From Bacillus smithii (GTDB lineage Bacteria; Bacillota; Bacilli; Bacillales; DSM-4216): 64,000 bases of DNA. Positions 10,122 through 18,909 of the stretch are shown one piece after another (position 1 is the stretch's first letter; the number at the start of each line of letters is the position of its first letter). Where the stretch lies: NCBI RefSeq assembly GCF_001050115.1, contig NZ_CP012024.1, positions 3,304,779-3,368,778 on the forward strand, in the 5' to 3' direction. The notes beneath the pieces are model-generated. The model worked only from the letters and a program-made list of their open reading frames with translations, ran no database searches and was not told the DNA's origin. The translations under genes and the position numbers were made by a program.

Positions 10122-11799
10122 CCTGAATCCGTGATGAATTGAAATCGACTTTGATTTTGTTGTAATTTTGATGGATTGATAATCCATAAAACCCTTTTTA
10201 TGCTTATGACCTATGTCATCTCTATTTCCGAAAATGGAACAAATCTCTTTTTTTAGGTATACGAACCAAAAAAATAGACAAAAAAGCACAGGGAGTGACG
10301 TTGGACATCAGTGCCCGAACATTCGTTCGTTATCTTGCCTCTCTCCATTTCTGATAGACGTTCAGTAGGGGCTCGCTATAGCCACTCCTTCGCGTCCGTT
10401 TCATCCAGATCTGTCGTGATCGACGGACGAGTCGCCCTGCCATCGTGATCACCGTCTGAATAATCGTCTTGATGCGGCGGCGTTTCACTTTGTGGTGCAA
10501 CGGATGTCTCGGATCGCTTAATAGATCTTGTCCAATCAGACGAAGAAGATTGTAAACGAAGGCTCCCATGACCAACACGAGCGCATTCGTTTTCATCTTC
10601 CCAGATGGAAGCCGCTCTAAATCTAAGTCGCTCTTCAGTTCGCTATGAAACTGTTCGCCTGTCGCATGGTCATGATACAACGCGAGCACATCGCTCATTC
10701 GAACATGCTCGTATCCTTTGAGCCGCACCCAATAGCTTTCCACTTCATAATCAGGAACGAGCATCAGCTGTCCATTGCGTTCCATCGTCCGTTCCGTCAC
10801 TTGGGTGACTTGAACGTACGTATACGTGTTTCCATCGATCGCTGCCTTCTGTGGAAGGCATAGCTCATAGGTTTGTACTCCTTCGCTTTGTCCATCATCG
10901 ACACGTTTGCCCTTTTGCGAAGCGATCTGGAACCAAAGCGCTTTCGATTCTCGGCGTAAGTTTCGCTTGATGACAAAGTCCACGTCTTCCTTTAGGCATA
11001 CGTGCCCATTCGCTTCTGCATCGTTTCCTGCATCCATGCGAACAAGCAGACGAGATGAAGTCAGTTGACGAGCTCGACGGATAGCGGTGACTAAAAACGA
11101 GGGCATGTTGTCTTGCACATGTTGTTTCCCTGGACGCAACTCGGCATGAACGAGATCCCCTTCCTTCCCTGCATACGCAAACAACGGTGTAAAACCGTCA
11201 AATCCTTTATACGTTCGACTGACTCCTTCTTTTTTCGTATCGGAGTTGTCAAATGGGGAACCATCTATATCAAGGGGAAGCCATGTCGTCTTTCCTTTGG
11301 TCCAACAAGGGGACAAAGTGGCATGTCGTTGAATCAACAGACGTATGGACTCCTCCCAAAGAATCGTTTCGGTCATCGGAAGACAAGCGAGCTGATCGAG
11401 TCGTTGTCGCAAGGTTGGAGAGGAAGGCACGTGCTGAATCCCCATCGATGCCGAAAAGATATCGTCCTGACGATACGCTTCGATATGATCGAAATCCGTT
11501 TTTCCTGTGGCAAGCAAGCCAATCATCGAGCGAATGACATCGCTATGGGAAATGTGCACTTCTCGACGAACCGTTGGAAGCCGAAGTGCGTTTACCCGTT
11601 TATCCAGTTTCGTTCGATGGAGTAAGTAGCCAACGAGAGCAAGCCCAGCACTTGGGGTAATCGCTTCATCTGTCAATACAAACCGAATCGGGAAATCTTT
11701 CATCACATCACCTACTTGATGAAGAATCGTCAACGTCGTTTTTCCTTATCGTATCAACGGTTTGCGACCATTGTAAAGATGTTTTGTCACGGATTCAGG
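10122..11799 (-). mobile_element. IS1380-family insertion sequence, about 1.68 kb
   Basis: Terminal inverted repeats CCTGAATCCGTGA at 10122-10134 and its reverse complement at 11787-11799 bracket a single transposase gene. Size, gene content and the HATGEQFHSELK transposase motif fit IS1380. The bases next to the ends (left ...TTTAA, right ATAAG...) do not give an exact target duplication of 4-5 bp. The element lies upstream of the gluconate operon. Confidence 0.82.
10330..11703 (-). CDS. IS1380-family transposase
   Basis: A DDE transposase of about 457 aa. The likely acidic triad is in LPLDIDGSPFD (D155/D157 counted from the longer TTG start at 11733), VRMDAGNDAE (D234) and HATGEQFHSELKSDLDLERL (E in GEQFHSE). 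The last is the IS1380 hallmark. The ATG at 11703 is preferred because AGGTGATG lies just upstream. The reading frame is intact, so the element may still be mobile. Its codon use is more GC-rich than the surrounding genes, as expected for an acquired element. Confidence 0.9.
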   Translation of the reverse strand: MKDFPIRFVLTDEAITPSAGLALVGYLLHRTKLDKRVNALRLPTVRREVHISHSDVIRSMIGLLATGKTDFDHIEAYRQDDIFSASMGIQHVPSSPTLRQRLDQLACLPMTETILWEESIRLLIQRHATLSPCWTKGKTTWLPLDIDGSPFDNSDTKKEGVSRTYKGFDGFTPLFAYAGKEGDLVHAELRPGKQHVQDNMPSFLVTAIRRARQLTSSRLLVRMDAGNDAEANGHVCLKEDVDFVIKRNLRRESKALWFQIASQKGKRVDDGQSEGVQTYELCLPQKAAIDGNTYTYVQVTQVTERTMERNGQLMLVPDYEVESYWVRLKGYEHVRMSDVLALYHDHATGEQFHSELKSDLDLERLPSGKMKTNALVLVMGAFVYNLLRLIGQDLLSDPRHPLHHKVKRRRIKTIIQTVITMAGRLVRRSRQIWMKRTRRSGYSEPLLNVYQKWREAR

Positions 11800-11889
11800 A
11801 TAAGAGTTATAAATACCCATTTTCACTTTCTATAGGAATATAATGATTTCGATTTCTTATGATATTTCTCGTAATTTTTCTCTTGTTTA

Positions 11890-11987
11890 CAAAAAATTTT
11901 TTGTAAATCAATAGAATTTTATTTAAAAAAAAAACAAAAACGGTTTTTTTTTAAATAAAATTCTATTGATTTACGAAAAATTTTTTC
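11890..11987. repeat. Large AT-rich inverted repeat upstream of gntP
   Basis: Arms 11903-11935 and 11942-11974 are complementary over about 32 bp (GTAAATCAATAGAATTTTAT plus A-rich end), with a 6-8 nt loop. Both continue outward into A5-6T6 tracts (11890-11902 and 11975-11987). This is far longer than an operator. Its right arm contains the gntP promoter -35. It starts about 90 bp from the end of the insertion sequence. It could be a cruciform-forming or MITE-like relic, or a regulatory hairpin. Confidence 0.75.
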
Positions 11988-11994
11988 ATATAAT
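11966..11994 (+). promoter_or_regulatory. Sigma-A-type promoter for gntP
   Basis: TTGATT (11966-11971), 17-bp spacer, TATAAT (11989-11994). The -35 lies inside the right arm of the large inverted repeat. Distance to the gene implies a leader of about 160 nt. Confidence 0.6.
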
Positions 11995-12006
11995 TTACTT
12001 ACAAAA

Positions 12007-12020
12007 TGAAAATGCTTTCA
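12007..12020. promoter_or_regulatory. Candidate cre (CcpA) site in the gntP leader
   Basis: TGAAAATGCTTTCA is nearly palindromic and resembles the strong cre TGAAAGCGCTTTCA, with the central CG changed to TG. It begins about 13 nt after the -10, a usual position for CcpA repression of gluconate uptake. Confidence 0.4.
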
Positions 12021-12105
12021 ATTATTAGTTGTGCTGCAGTGATTACATTCAGTCCCATCCGAAAAGGAAATTTGTGACCCCCTAACACAACAAAAACATG
12101 ACAGT

Positions 12106-12136
12106 ATCGTTTTCAACTTTTTTGAAAACGATTACC
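12106..12136. promoter_or_regulatory. Palindromic operator / second cre-like site before gntP
   Basis: Perfect arms ATCGTTTTCAA (12106-12116) and TTGAAAACGAT (12122-12132) have a 5-nt spacer. The right part TGAAAACGATTACC (12123-12136) matches the cre consensus except the last base. It could bind CcpA or a LacI/GntR-type gluconate regulator. No gntR gene is in the window. Confidence 0.5.
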
Positions 12137-12161
12137 GTATAAAAGGAAGGTGAAATGAAGT

Positions 12162-13487
12162 ATGGATCTATATTTGTTGACCATTACATTTTTGGCCATT
12201 CTCATTGTTATTTTAGGAGTATCATGGTGGAAATGGCATGCGTTTATCAGCTTGCTTGTCGCCAGTTTGTTCTTAGCGATCATGTCCGGAATGTCCTTGG
12301 ATAAAATCGTAACTGCCTATGAAACCGGAGTTGGGGGTGTATTAGGCCATTTAGTCGGAATTTTGGCATTAGGCATCATTTTAGGACAGATGATGTCAGA
12401 ATCAGGCGCTGGAATGCAAGTGGCCAATTTCTTCGTTCGGCTTTTCGGTGTAAAGAAATTGCCCTGGGCCATGCTTCTTTCAGGGTTTATTATTGGAATT
12501 CCTGTGTTCTTTGAAGTCGGAATTTTGATTGTATTGCCATTAGTCATTTCTATTCATAAAACGACGAAACAAAACATTTTATTAATCGCTTTGCCTGTCA
12601 TTGCCGGTTTATCGATCGTACACGGTCTTGTGCCGCCGCATCCGGGAGCGATTGCCGCGATCCAGATTTACAATGCCAATCTTGGAAAAGTGCTTCTTTA
12701 TTCCTTGATTATTGCGCTTCCTGCAGCCATTATCGCAGGACCATTATTTGCAAAATGGGTTCATAAACGCGTCATTCCTGAAAGCGAACCGGAGTTAATT
12801 CGCGTCAATATGACAGCGAAAACATTACCTAGTACAGGACTTTCGTTCTTCATCATTTTATTGCCTGTATTGTTAATGATTTTATCGGCCGTTGCACCAT
12901 ATTTGCCACTGCCTAAAGGCTTCATGAAATTTTTCGAATTCATTGGAAGCCCTATCATTGCGCTTCTGATCGCTTGTTTCGCAGCATTCTACTTCCTTGG
13001 AATTCGTCAAGGAATGAGTAAAAAAGACATTAAGAAATTAACAGATCAATGCTTGCTGCCTGTTGGTTCCATCATTTTAATCATTGGAGCCGGCGGTGGA
13101 TTTAAACAAATCCTTATCGATAGCGGTGTTGGTACGACCATTGGTCATATGTCCCAACATCTATCTCTGTCTCCCCTTGTTTTAGCCTTTATGATATCAG
13201 GATTAATTCGTATTGCTACAGGTTCAGCAACCGTCGCCTTAACCACAGCGGCTGGCATCGTTTCACCTATTATTGAACATATGTCCGGTGTCAATCTGGA
13301 ATTGCTCGTGATCGCAACGGGTGCAGGTTCCTTAATGTTCTCACACGTAAACGATGCCGGATTCTGGATGGTAAAAGAATATTTAGGATTATCCATGAAA
13401 GAAACGTTTAAAACATGGACCGTATTGGAAACAATCCTTTCATTTACCGCTTTTGCAGGCGCTTTGCTGCTTAATATGTTTGTATAA
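12162..13487 (+). CDS. gntP: Gluconate permease (GntP family)
   Basis: A 441-aa membrane protein with about 12 hydrophobic segments. GntP hallmarks are visible, for example GHLVGILALGIILGQMMSESGAG, VPPHPGAIAAIQIYNANLGK and the C-terminal FSHVNDAGFWMVKEYLG. It imports D-gluconate or a related sugar acid by proton symport. A gluconokinase gene follows on the same strand, which supports gluconate. Terminator-like and cre-like signals between the two suggest separate transcripts. Confidence 0.93.
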   Translation: MDLYLLTITFLAILIVILGVSWWKWHAFISLLVASLFLAIMSGMSLDKIVTAYETGVGGVLGHLVGILALGIILGQMMSESGAGMQVANFFVRLFGVKKLPWAMLLSGFIIGIPVFFEVGILIVLPLVISIHKTTKQNILLIALPVIAGLSIVHGLVPPHPGAIAAIQIYNANLGKVLLYSLIIALPAAIIAGPLFAKWVHKRVIPESEPELIRVNMTAKTLPSTGLSFFIILLPVLLMILSAVAPYLPLPKGFMKFFEFIGSPIIALLIACFAAFYFLGIRQGMSKKDIKKLTDQCLLPVGSIILIIGAGGGFKQILIDSGVGTTIGHMSQHLSLSPLVLAFMISGLIRIATGSATVALTTAAGIVSPIIEHMSGVNLELLVIATGAGSLMFSHVNDAGFWMVKEYLGLSMKETFKTWTVLETILSFTAFAGALLLNMFV

Positions 13488-13492
13488 AAACA

Positions 13493-13524
13493 AAACTCCT
13501 TCTACACATCCGTAGAGGGAGTTT
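13493..13524 (+). terminator. Terminator-like hairpin after gntP
   Basis: AAACTCC-TTCTAC / GTAGAG-GGAGTTT gives a 13-bp stem with a 6-nt loop. The T-run after it is weak. Confidence 0.65.
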
Positions 13525-13585
13525 ATCTCTTTGAGAATTCAACAACATGAGCTGATGAAAACAAAATAGGACAGAATATGGTATG

Positions 13586-13600
13586 ATGCAAACGATGGCA
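13586..13600. promoter_or_regulatory. cre (CcpA) site upstream of gluconokinase
   Basis: ATGCAAACGATGGCA fits the degenerate consensus WTGNAANCGNWNNCW at every position. It lies about 210 bp before the gene and overlaps a possible -10 (TATGAT). It suggests glucose repression of gluconate use. Confidence 0.5.
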
Positions 13601-13811
13601 GAAGATTGTAAAAAGGAAATGATGGAAAAATTTTTAATCCTTAAGAGATGGAGTGGCTTAAAACGGTTCATGTCATCAACCTGTGTAAAGAAAAGAACCG
13701 ATGAAAACAGGACTGGACCTTACTGATAATAGCTTGTTGCTAAAGAAAGAAAGGCGCTTATCGGAAAAGAGAGCACTTAGGTTGTCAGGTATTTGTAAGG
13801 AGGAAAAAATC

Positions 13812-15350
13812 ATGAGTTCAAAATATGTAATCGGTGTAGATATTGGAACAACCAGTACAAAATCCGTTTTGTTTTCCGCAGAAGGATCCGTTATTTCAAG
13901 ACATGGAATTGAATATTCTTTATTCTCCCCTACACCAGAAACGGCAGAACAAGATCCGGAAGAAATTTTCCGCGCTGTGGTCAACACCATTAAGAGAACG
14001 ATACAAGATAGCCATGTTCAGCCATCTGATATTCTTTGCGTTTCCTTTAGTTCCGCCATGCACAGCGTCATTGCTGTAGACAAAGAAGGCAAGCCTTTAA
14101 CGAATTGCATCACCTGGGCGGATAACAGAAGCGCAAAATGGGCCGAAAAAATAAAAAAGGAAATGAATGGCCATGAGATTTATCGGCGGACCGGAACGCC
14201 TATCCATCCGATGTCTCCTCTTTCTAAGTTGACATGGCTTCGAAATGAGCATCCCGAAATATTTGCACGCAGCTATAAATTCATATCAATAAAAGAATAT
14301 ATCTTTTATAAGCTATTTAAGGAATATGTGATTGATTATTCGATTGCCTCCGCAACAGGAATGTTTCATTTAAATTCCTTAAAATGGGATGAAGAGGCTC
14401 TACATATCGCCGGTATATCAGAAGAACAGTTGTCACGTCCTGTTCCAACTACTTATCGTTTAACAGGATTGGATGAAACGTTTGCAAAAGAAATGAATTT
14501 GCACCCGTCCACTCCTTTTGTGGTAGGAGCCAGTGATGGCGTATTATCCAATTTAGGAGTAAATGCAATAGATCCCGGAGTTGTGGCTGTCACCATTGGG
14601 ACAAGCGGTGCTATCCGAACCGTAACGAACCGCCCTGTAACCGATCCTAAAGAAAGAATCTTTTGTTATGCATTGACTGAAAACCATTGGGTCATTGGAG
14701 GCCCGGTCAACAACGGAGGCATGATTTTCCGATGGGTTCGCGATCAACTAGGTTCTTCAGAGGTCGAAACAGCGAAGCGTTTAGGGAAAGATCCATATGA
14801 AGTGTTGACAGAGATAGCGGCAAAAGTCAATCCCGGATCGGACGGATTATTATTTCATCCGTATTTAGCCGGAGAACGGGCTCCATTGTGGGATGCCAAT
14901 GCAAGAGGCTCTTTCTTTGGATTAGGTTTGCATCATAAAAAAGAACATCTAATTCGTGCTGTTTTGGAAGGAGTTATTTTCAACTTATACACCGTTCTGC
15001 TTGCCTTAGAAGAATTAATCGGTGAGCCGAAAAAAATTCAAGCCACCGGAGGCTTTGCCAGATCCCCACTCTGGCGTCAAATGATGGCGGACATCTTCGA
15101 TCAAGAGGTATATATACCGGAAAGTTTTGAAAGTTCTTGTTTGGGAGCTGCTATCCTTGGCTTATATAGTCTAGGTGAAATTCATTCATTACACGTAGTA
15201 TCGGAAATGGTAGGCGCCACCCATCATCATGTACCGAATCCAGAACATGTATCCGTCTATAAAGAATTAATTCCTATCTACATTCGTCTTTCTCGACTGT
15301 TAAAAGAAGAATATGAAAGTATTGCAGCCTTTCAAAAGAAAAGAGTGTAG
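13812..15350 (+). CDS. gntK: Gluconokinase (FGGY family)
   Basis: A 512-aa carbohydrate kinase that phosphorylates gluconate to 6-phosphogluconate, feeding the pentose phosphate pathway. The N-terminal phosphate motif GVDIGTTSTKSVLF, the substrate-contact VSFSSAMHSVIAVD, and the FGGY C-terminal ATP site (IQATGGFARSPLWRQMMADI) are clear. The start at 13812 is chosen because AAGGAGGAAAAAATC precedes it and MSSKYVIGVDIG is the normal family N-terminus; the open frame extends 37 codons further upstream without support. The usual gntR and gntZ neighbours of B. subtilis are absent here. Confidence 0.94.
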   Translation: MSSKYVIGVDIGTTSTKSVLFSAEGSVISRHGIEYSLFSPTPETAEQDPEEIFRAVVNTIKRTIQDSHVQPSDILCVSFSSAMHSVIAVDKEGKPLTNCITWADNRSAKWAEKIKKEMNGHEIYRRTGTPIHPMSPLSKLTWLRNEHPEIFARSYKFISIKEYIFYKLFKEYVIDYSIASATGMFHLNSLKWDEEALHIAGISEEQLSRPVPTTYRLTGLDETFAKEMNLHPSTPFVVGASDGVLSNLGVNAIDPGVVAVTIGTSGAIRTVTNRPVTDPKERIFCYALTENHWVIGGPVNNGGMIFRWVRDQLGSSEVETAKRLGKDPYEVLTEIAAKVNPGSDGLLFHPYLAGERAPLWDANARGSFFGLGLHHKKEHLIRAVLEGVIFNLYTVLLALEELIGEPKKIQATGGFARSPLWRQMMADIFDQEVYIPESFESSCLGAAILGLYSLGEIHSLHVVSEMVGATHHHVPNPEHVSVYKELIPIYIRLSRLLKEEYESIAAFQKKRV

Positions 15351-15376
15351 GAACACTTAGCAAGCGCAGAAAAGAA

Positions 15377-15421
15377 AAACAAGGGAATCTTTCGTCTAAT
15401 CACGATTCCCTTGTTTTTTTA
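15377..15421 (+). terminator. Terminator of gntK
   Basis: AAACAAGGGAATC / GATTCCCTTGTTT is a perfect 13-bp stem followed by Ts. Confidence 0.92.
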
Positions 15422-15594
15422 TTTCCTAACCAAAAACGGTAAAGACCCCGCCCTTGTTTTTGGCTTAGAAAAAAGATCTCCAAGCATCTGTCAAACCACC
15501 CATCATCCTGCCAATAGTTTTTAATACCGTTCGCCATTATGATGGAACGAATGATCTTATCATGATGCAGCAAAAAACATTTTCTTGTTCCCAT

Positions 15595-16281
15595 TTACCG
15601 TATCCAAAGTTTAAATAAGCCTTCGGTTACACCTAAATTATACATATAATGAATTCCGAATACCGTGCTGATAAAGCCTGTTATTTGAATGAAGGCATTG
15701 TGAATACGAATCTTTTTGGCACTCAGTGTGAATGGGATCCCAATTAAAGTCGTAAAGCAAAGCATGCCCAAAACCGTTCCGGCGCCAAAAAACAGAATAT
15801 AAAGAAGACCTTCCCATGCCTTTTCTACTGTACTCATTGTCAACAATACCATGGCTGCACTACCGGCAAGTCCATGAATGATCCCAATAAAAAGAGATTT
15901 AACATAGGGAATCCCTTTATATGTATAAATAGGATGATCTGTATGAAGATGAAGACGTGAATGAGAATGTTCATGCGTTTTCTTAAGAGAAAGAATGGCT
16001 GAAATTCCAAAATAAACGAGTATGATTCCGACTAAAAACTCTAATGACATCGACCATTCTTGTGAAATTTTTTTCTTCATCAAAATAATAGTCATTCCAA
16101 ATATAAGTAATGTGGATGTATGCCCGATCCCCCAAAAGACTCCGGCTAAAGAGGATCTCCAAAGTTTTTTGCTTTGACAAACAATCGTTGATACAGCTAT
16201 CACATGATCCGGCTCCATAGCATGTTTTATTCCAAGAACGAATCCTAAAGTTAAAACGGAAAGCAAGTCTACTTGGTCCAT
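15595..16281 (-). CDS. ureH: Urease accessory membrane protein UreH, nickel transporter-like
   Basis: A 228-aa, six- to seven-helix membrane protein related to NiCoT/HupE-type nickel transporters. The metal motif HAMEPDHV (residues 20-27) in helix 1 is diagnostic. A histidine-rich loop (HEHSHSRLHLHTDH, about residues 103-116) probably captures Ni2+. It is the last gene of the urease cluster, 40 bp after ureD, and probably imports nickel for urease. AGGAGG precedes the ATG. Confidence 0.88.
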   Translation of the reverse strand: MDQVDLLSVLTLGFVLGIKHAMEPDHVIAVSTIVCQSKKLWRSSLAGVFWGIGHTSTLLIFGMTIILMKKKISQEWSMSLEFLVGIILVYFGISAILSLKKTHEHSHSRLHLHTDHPIYTYKGIPYVKSLFIGIIHGLAGSAAMVLLTMSTVEKAWEGLLYILFFGAGTVLGMLCFTTLIGIPFTLSAKKIRIHNAFIQITGFISTVFGIHYMYNLGVTEGLFKLWIR

Positions 16282-16321
16282 CTATAAGCCTCCTAATATC
16301 GTTTATTCCTCACCCTATCTT

Positions 16322-17137
16322 TCAATACTTTCGCCAAGTGACACCATTCTTGCCTAATAACTCTCGTCTGGCAAATGAATGAGCGCGAGAAATCATGTTC
16401 TCAATGATACCCGTACTACGTGCAAGTATACGTAAAATAATGCCGCTAGCCGGCAATGATGTCATACCAAATCGAACGTCGGAATCAAAAGCCTCCATTT
16501 CATCATATAAACGGTCAAGAAATGTTTTATCTGCTTTCTGATGAAAGATCAAAAAAGTGCCGATATGAGTATATCCGTCCATTTGCAACATTCCGGACAT
16601 ATCTTCATCCGGCTCAAGCCGTAAATGATCAAACAACACAAGCCGGTCTTTTTTATATACTTTTAATTTCGAACGAATCCAATCATAAGGAAACAAACTC
16701 CCATCTTCCGCCCAACCTGGTGTAATGACATCGCTGTAAAAAAAACCGGAATCCTCTTCTATATGAACGGTCGTTTCTTGTATAAAACGTGCTTCTTTAT
16801 AAGCAATTAAAGAATCCGGCAAGTATTCAAGAACGCTTCCTTTTTTTAAGTGGATGTTCGTTTTCTGAACAACAGGCTTCTTTGGTGTTTTATATACTTT
16901 TGTGGCGGATTGCGTTGTAACCGCCAGCTCAGCTTCTTCTTCCACGTTGAGATTGGTTAAATAGACATCCCCGTCTACATAACCTCCGCCAACATGAATG
17001 AGATATAAGAAAGGTAGATCCTTTTCAAGATAAATGGGACGGCTCACTTTTAAGGCCCCTTCATGATAGCAAGATGAGATAATGGTTTTTTGCCGTTTTT
17101 TGGCGGCAGATACTTGTAATACTCCTGTATATTTCAT
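16322..17137 (-). CDS. ureD: Urease accessory protein UreD
   Basis: A 271-aa scaffold protein of the UreDFG apo-urease activation complex. The family pattern [20 protein letters not shown] and the stretch [16 protein letters not shown] are clear, as is the late [11 protein letters not shown] segment. It overlaps ureG by 4 bp (ATGA), showing translational coupling. Some nomenclature calls this protein UreH. Confidence 0.93.
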   Translation of the reverse strand: MKYTGVLQVSAAKKRQKTIISSCYHEGALKVSRPIYLEKDLPFLYLIHVGGGYVDGDVYLTNLNVEEEAELAVTTQSATKVYKTPKKPVVQKTNIHLKKGSVLEYLPDSLIAYKEARFIQETTVHIEEDSGFFYSDVITPGWAEDGSLFPYDWIRSKLKVYKKDRLVLFDHLRLEPDEDMSGMLQMDGYTHIGTFLIFHQKADKTFLDRLYDEMEAFDSDVRFGMTSLPASGIILRILARSTGIIENMISRAHSFARRELLGKNGVTWRKY

Positions 17138-17748
17138 GATTCCAATCCGTACAAAAGTGCATTGGTTTTAATCCATTCCAATACTTCTGCAAGACCGATT
17201 TCATCTTTTAAATTGGTAAAAATATATGGCTTATCCCCTCTCGCTGCCAGAGTATCGCGCTCCATAACCTCTAAACTGGCTCCAACGTACGGAGCGAGAT
17301 CAATTTTATTGATGATAAAAAGATCAGATTTAATCATCCCTTGTCCACCTTTACGCGGAATTTTTTCCCCTTGCGCTACATCAATAATGTAAATAGAGAA
17401 ATCGACTAGTTCCGGGCTGAATGTAGCGGCTAGATTATCCCCGCCGCTTTCGATAAATATCAACTCAAGATCGGGATGCCTTTCTTTTAGTTCATCAATG
17501 GCGGCAAAATTCATGGATGCATCTTCACGAATAGCTGTATGCGGACACCCTCCTGTTTCCACACCAATGACGCGATCTGCCGGCAGCACACCATGCTTCA
17601 GAAGAAATTGAGCATCTTCTTTCGTATAGATATCATTTGTCACAACGGCGATGCTCAATTCTTTATGCATGGCTCTCGTCAATTTTTCCACAAGCATCGT
17701 TTTTCCCGCTCCAACAGGCCCTCCGATTCCAATACGTATTGGTTCCAC
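17134..17748 (-). CDS. ureG: Urease accessory GTPase UreG
   Basis: A SIMIBI-class GTPase that delivers nickel to apo-urease. The P-loop GGPVGAGKT lies at the N-terminus, the nickel-binding CPH motif ([15 protein letters not shown]) is present, followed by [15 protein letters not shown] and the guanine motif NKIDLAP. The GTG at 17748 is preferred (AAGGAG 8 nt upstream). An in-frame GTG three codons earlier would overlap its own ribosome site. 204 aa is normal. Confidence 0.95.
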   Translation of the reverse strand: MEPIRIGIGGPVGAGKTMLVEKLTRAMHKELSIAVVTNDIYTKEDAQFLLKHGVLPADRVIGVETGGCPHTAIREDASMNFAAIDELKERHPDLELIFIESGGDNLAATFSPELVDFSIYIIDVAQGEKIPRKGGQGMIKSDLFIINKIDLAPYVGASLEVMERDTLAARGDKPYIFTNLKDEIGLAEVLEWIKTNALLYGLES

Positions 17749-17774
17749 GTTTCTCACTCCTTATATTCCGAATT

Positions 17775-18458
17775 TTAAGACATAAATAAGCGCACATTTA
17801 AACGTTCATGGCGCATTTGAGCAATTTCCATCCCGGGACTTACCGCTCCTAAATCCTCTTTAGGCAATTGTGAAATCGTTCTTACCCCTTCCTCTAAAAG
17901 AGGTTGAATTTCAACTAAGATCTTTTGACCGTCTGTTTGACCAATCGGAATTCCACGCACCGCATTTTGCACAAGAGCAGATACATTGGCAAATAAATAG
18001 GCTCCAACTGCCGTTTCCTTTGTCACCTTTAAGTGGTAAGCGACAATCGCAAACACTATGGCAGAATGACCATACGCTTTCTTTTCTTTTATCCGGTTTG
18101 TATATTCTATTAAAATAGGAGATGGATACAGATCCACACATAGCTTGGCCATCCGTTCCCCCATCCTTTGATTCCCGCTTCTTGTTTCTTGCGCAACGTT
18201 CGATGCAAATAAAATGTGATCAAGCTCCTCCAATGTGGATGGTTCATTTTGTTCCATTGCTTCATAAGCCAGTCTGCAAGCAAGGCCTTCTGTGAAAAAC
18301 AGCTGTTTCCGAATATAAACGGAAATAGCATTCTTAAAGCTTTCTTTATCCGTGATCACTTTTTCTTGAATGTATGTTTCCAATCCAAAAGAGTGAGAAA
18401 ACGATCCCGATGGAAAGTTGGAATCACACAACTGAAAAAGTGAAAATAATCTATTCAT
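17775..18458 (-). CDS. ureF: Urease accessory protein UreF
   Basis: A 227-aa all-helical partner of UreD and UreG that gates GTP hydrolysis during nickel insertion. Typical features are the N-terminal [20 protein letters not shown] and the C-terminal [19 protein letters not shown]. It overlaps the end of ureE by 8 bp. Confidence 0.94.
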   Translation of the reverse strand: MNRLFSLFQLCDSNFPSGSFSHSFGLETYIQEKVITDKESFKNAISVYIRKQLFFTEGLACRLAYEAMEQNEPSTLEELDHILFASNVAQETRSGNQRMGERMAKLCVDLYPSPILIEYTNRIKEKKAYGHSAIVFAIVAYHLKVTKETAVGAYLFANVSALVQNAVRGIPIGQTDGQKILVEIQPLLEEGVRTISQLPKEDLGAVSPGMEIAQMRHERLNVRLFMS

Positions 18459-18897
18459 GACGATGTCCTATTGGGCGAAATGCTTGTTTCATTTTTCTTT
18501 TTTCACGTGTAAATGGAATCGATAGCTTCTGAAGCAGTTCTTCTACTAAATAGTCATATTGCACAATCATTTCATTTCCTTCAAATTGCGCCGGCAAATG
18601 CCGATTGCCAAGTTGATGCGCAATTTCCCCCATTTGCTGCATGGATGTTGGTTTGATCGTTAATACATCATCTTCTAAGACCGATATCACAATCATATTG
18701 TGATCGTCCATGTATAAAATATCTCCATCTTGTAATTCCTGATGTTCTTTTAAGCGAATGCCAATCTCTTTGCCATGATCTGTCACAACCCGTTTCACCC
18801 GTTTGACTAAATCATCGCTTCGCATATAAACCCGTTCTATATGTGGAACTCTTTTCTCTAATGTCGTGATGTTTCCGACTACTTTTTCAACCATCAT
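18451..18897 (-). CDS. ureE: Urease nickel metallochaperone UreE
   Basis: A 148-aa nickel donor protein. A peptide-binding N-terminal domain ([17 protein letters not shown]) is followed by the metal-binding domain with [14 protein letters not shown], where the conserved interface histidine lies. The C-terminal His tail is short (GHRHE) compared with enterobacterial UreE. 12 bp separate it from ureC. Confidence 0.93.
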   Translation of the reverse strand: MMVEKVVGNITTLEKRVPHIERVYMRSDDLVKRVKRVVTDHGKEIGIRLKEHQELQDGDILYMDDHNMIVISVLEDDVLTIKPTSMQQMGEIAHQLGNRHLPAQFEGNEMIVQYDYLVEELLQKLSIPFTREKRKMKQAFRPIGHRHE

Positions 18898-18909
18898 GTT
18901 TTTCTCACC

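Noticed and set aside
15400..15594. 64-codon frame downstream of ureH
   Set aside because: No ribosome site, overlaps the gntK terminator and resembles nothing known.
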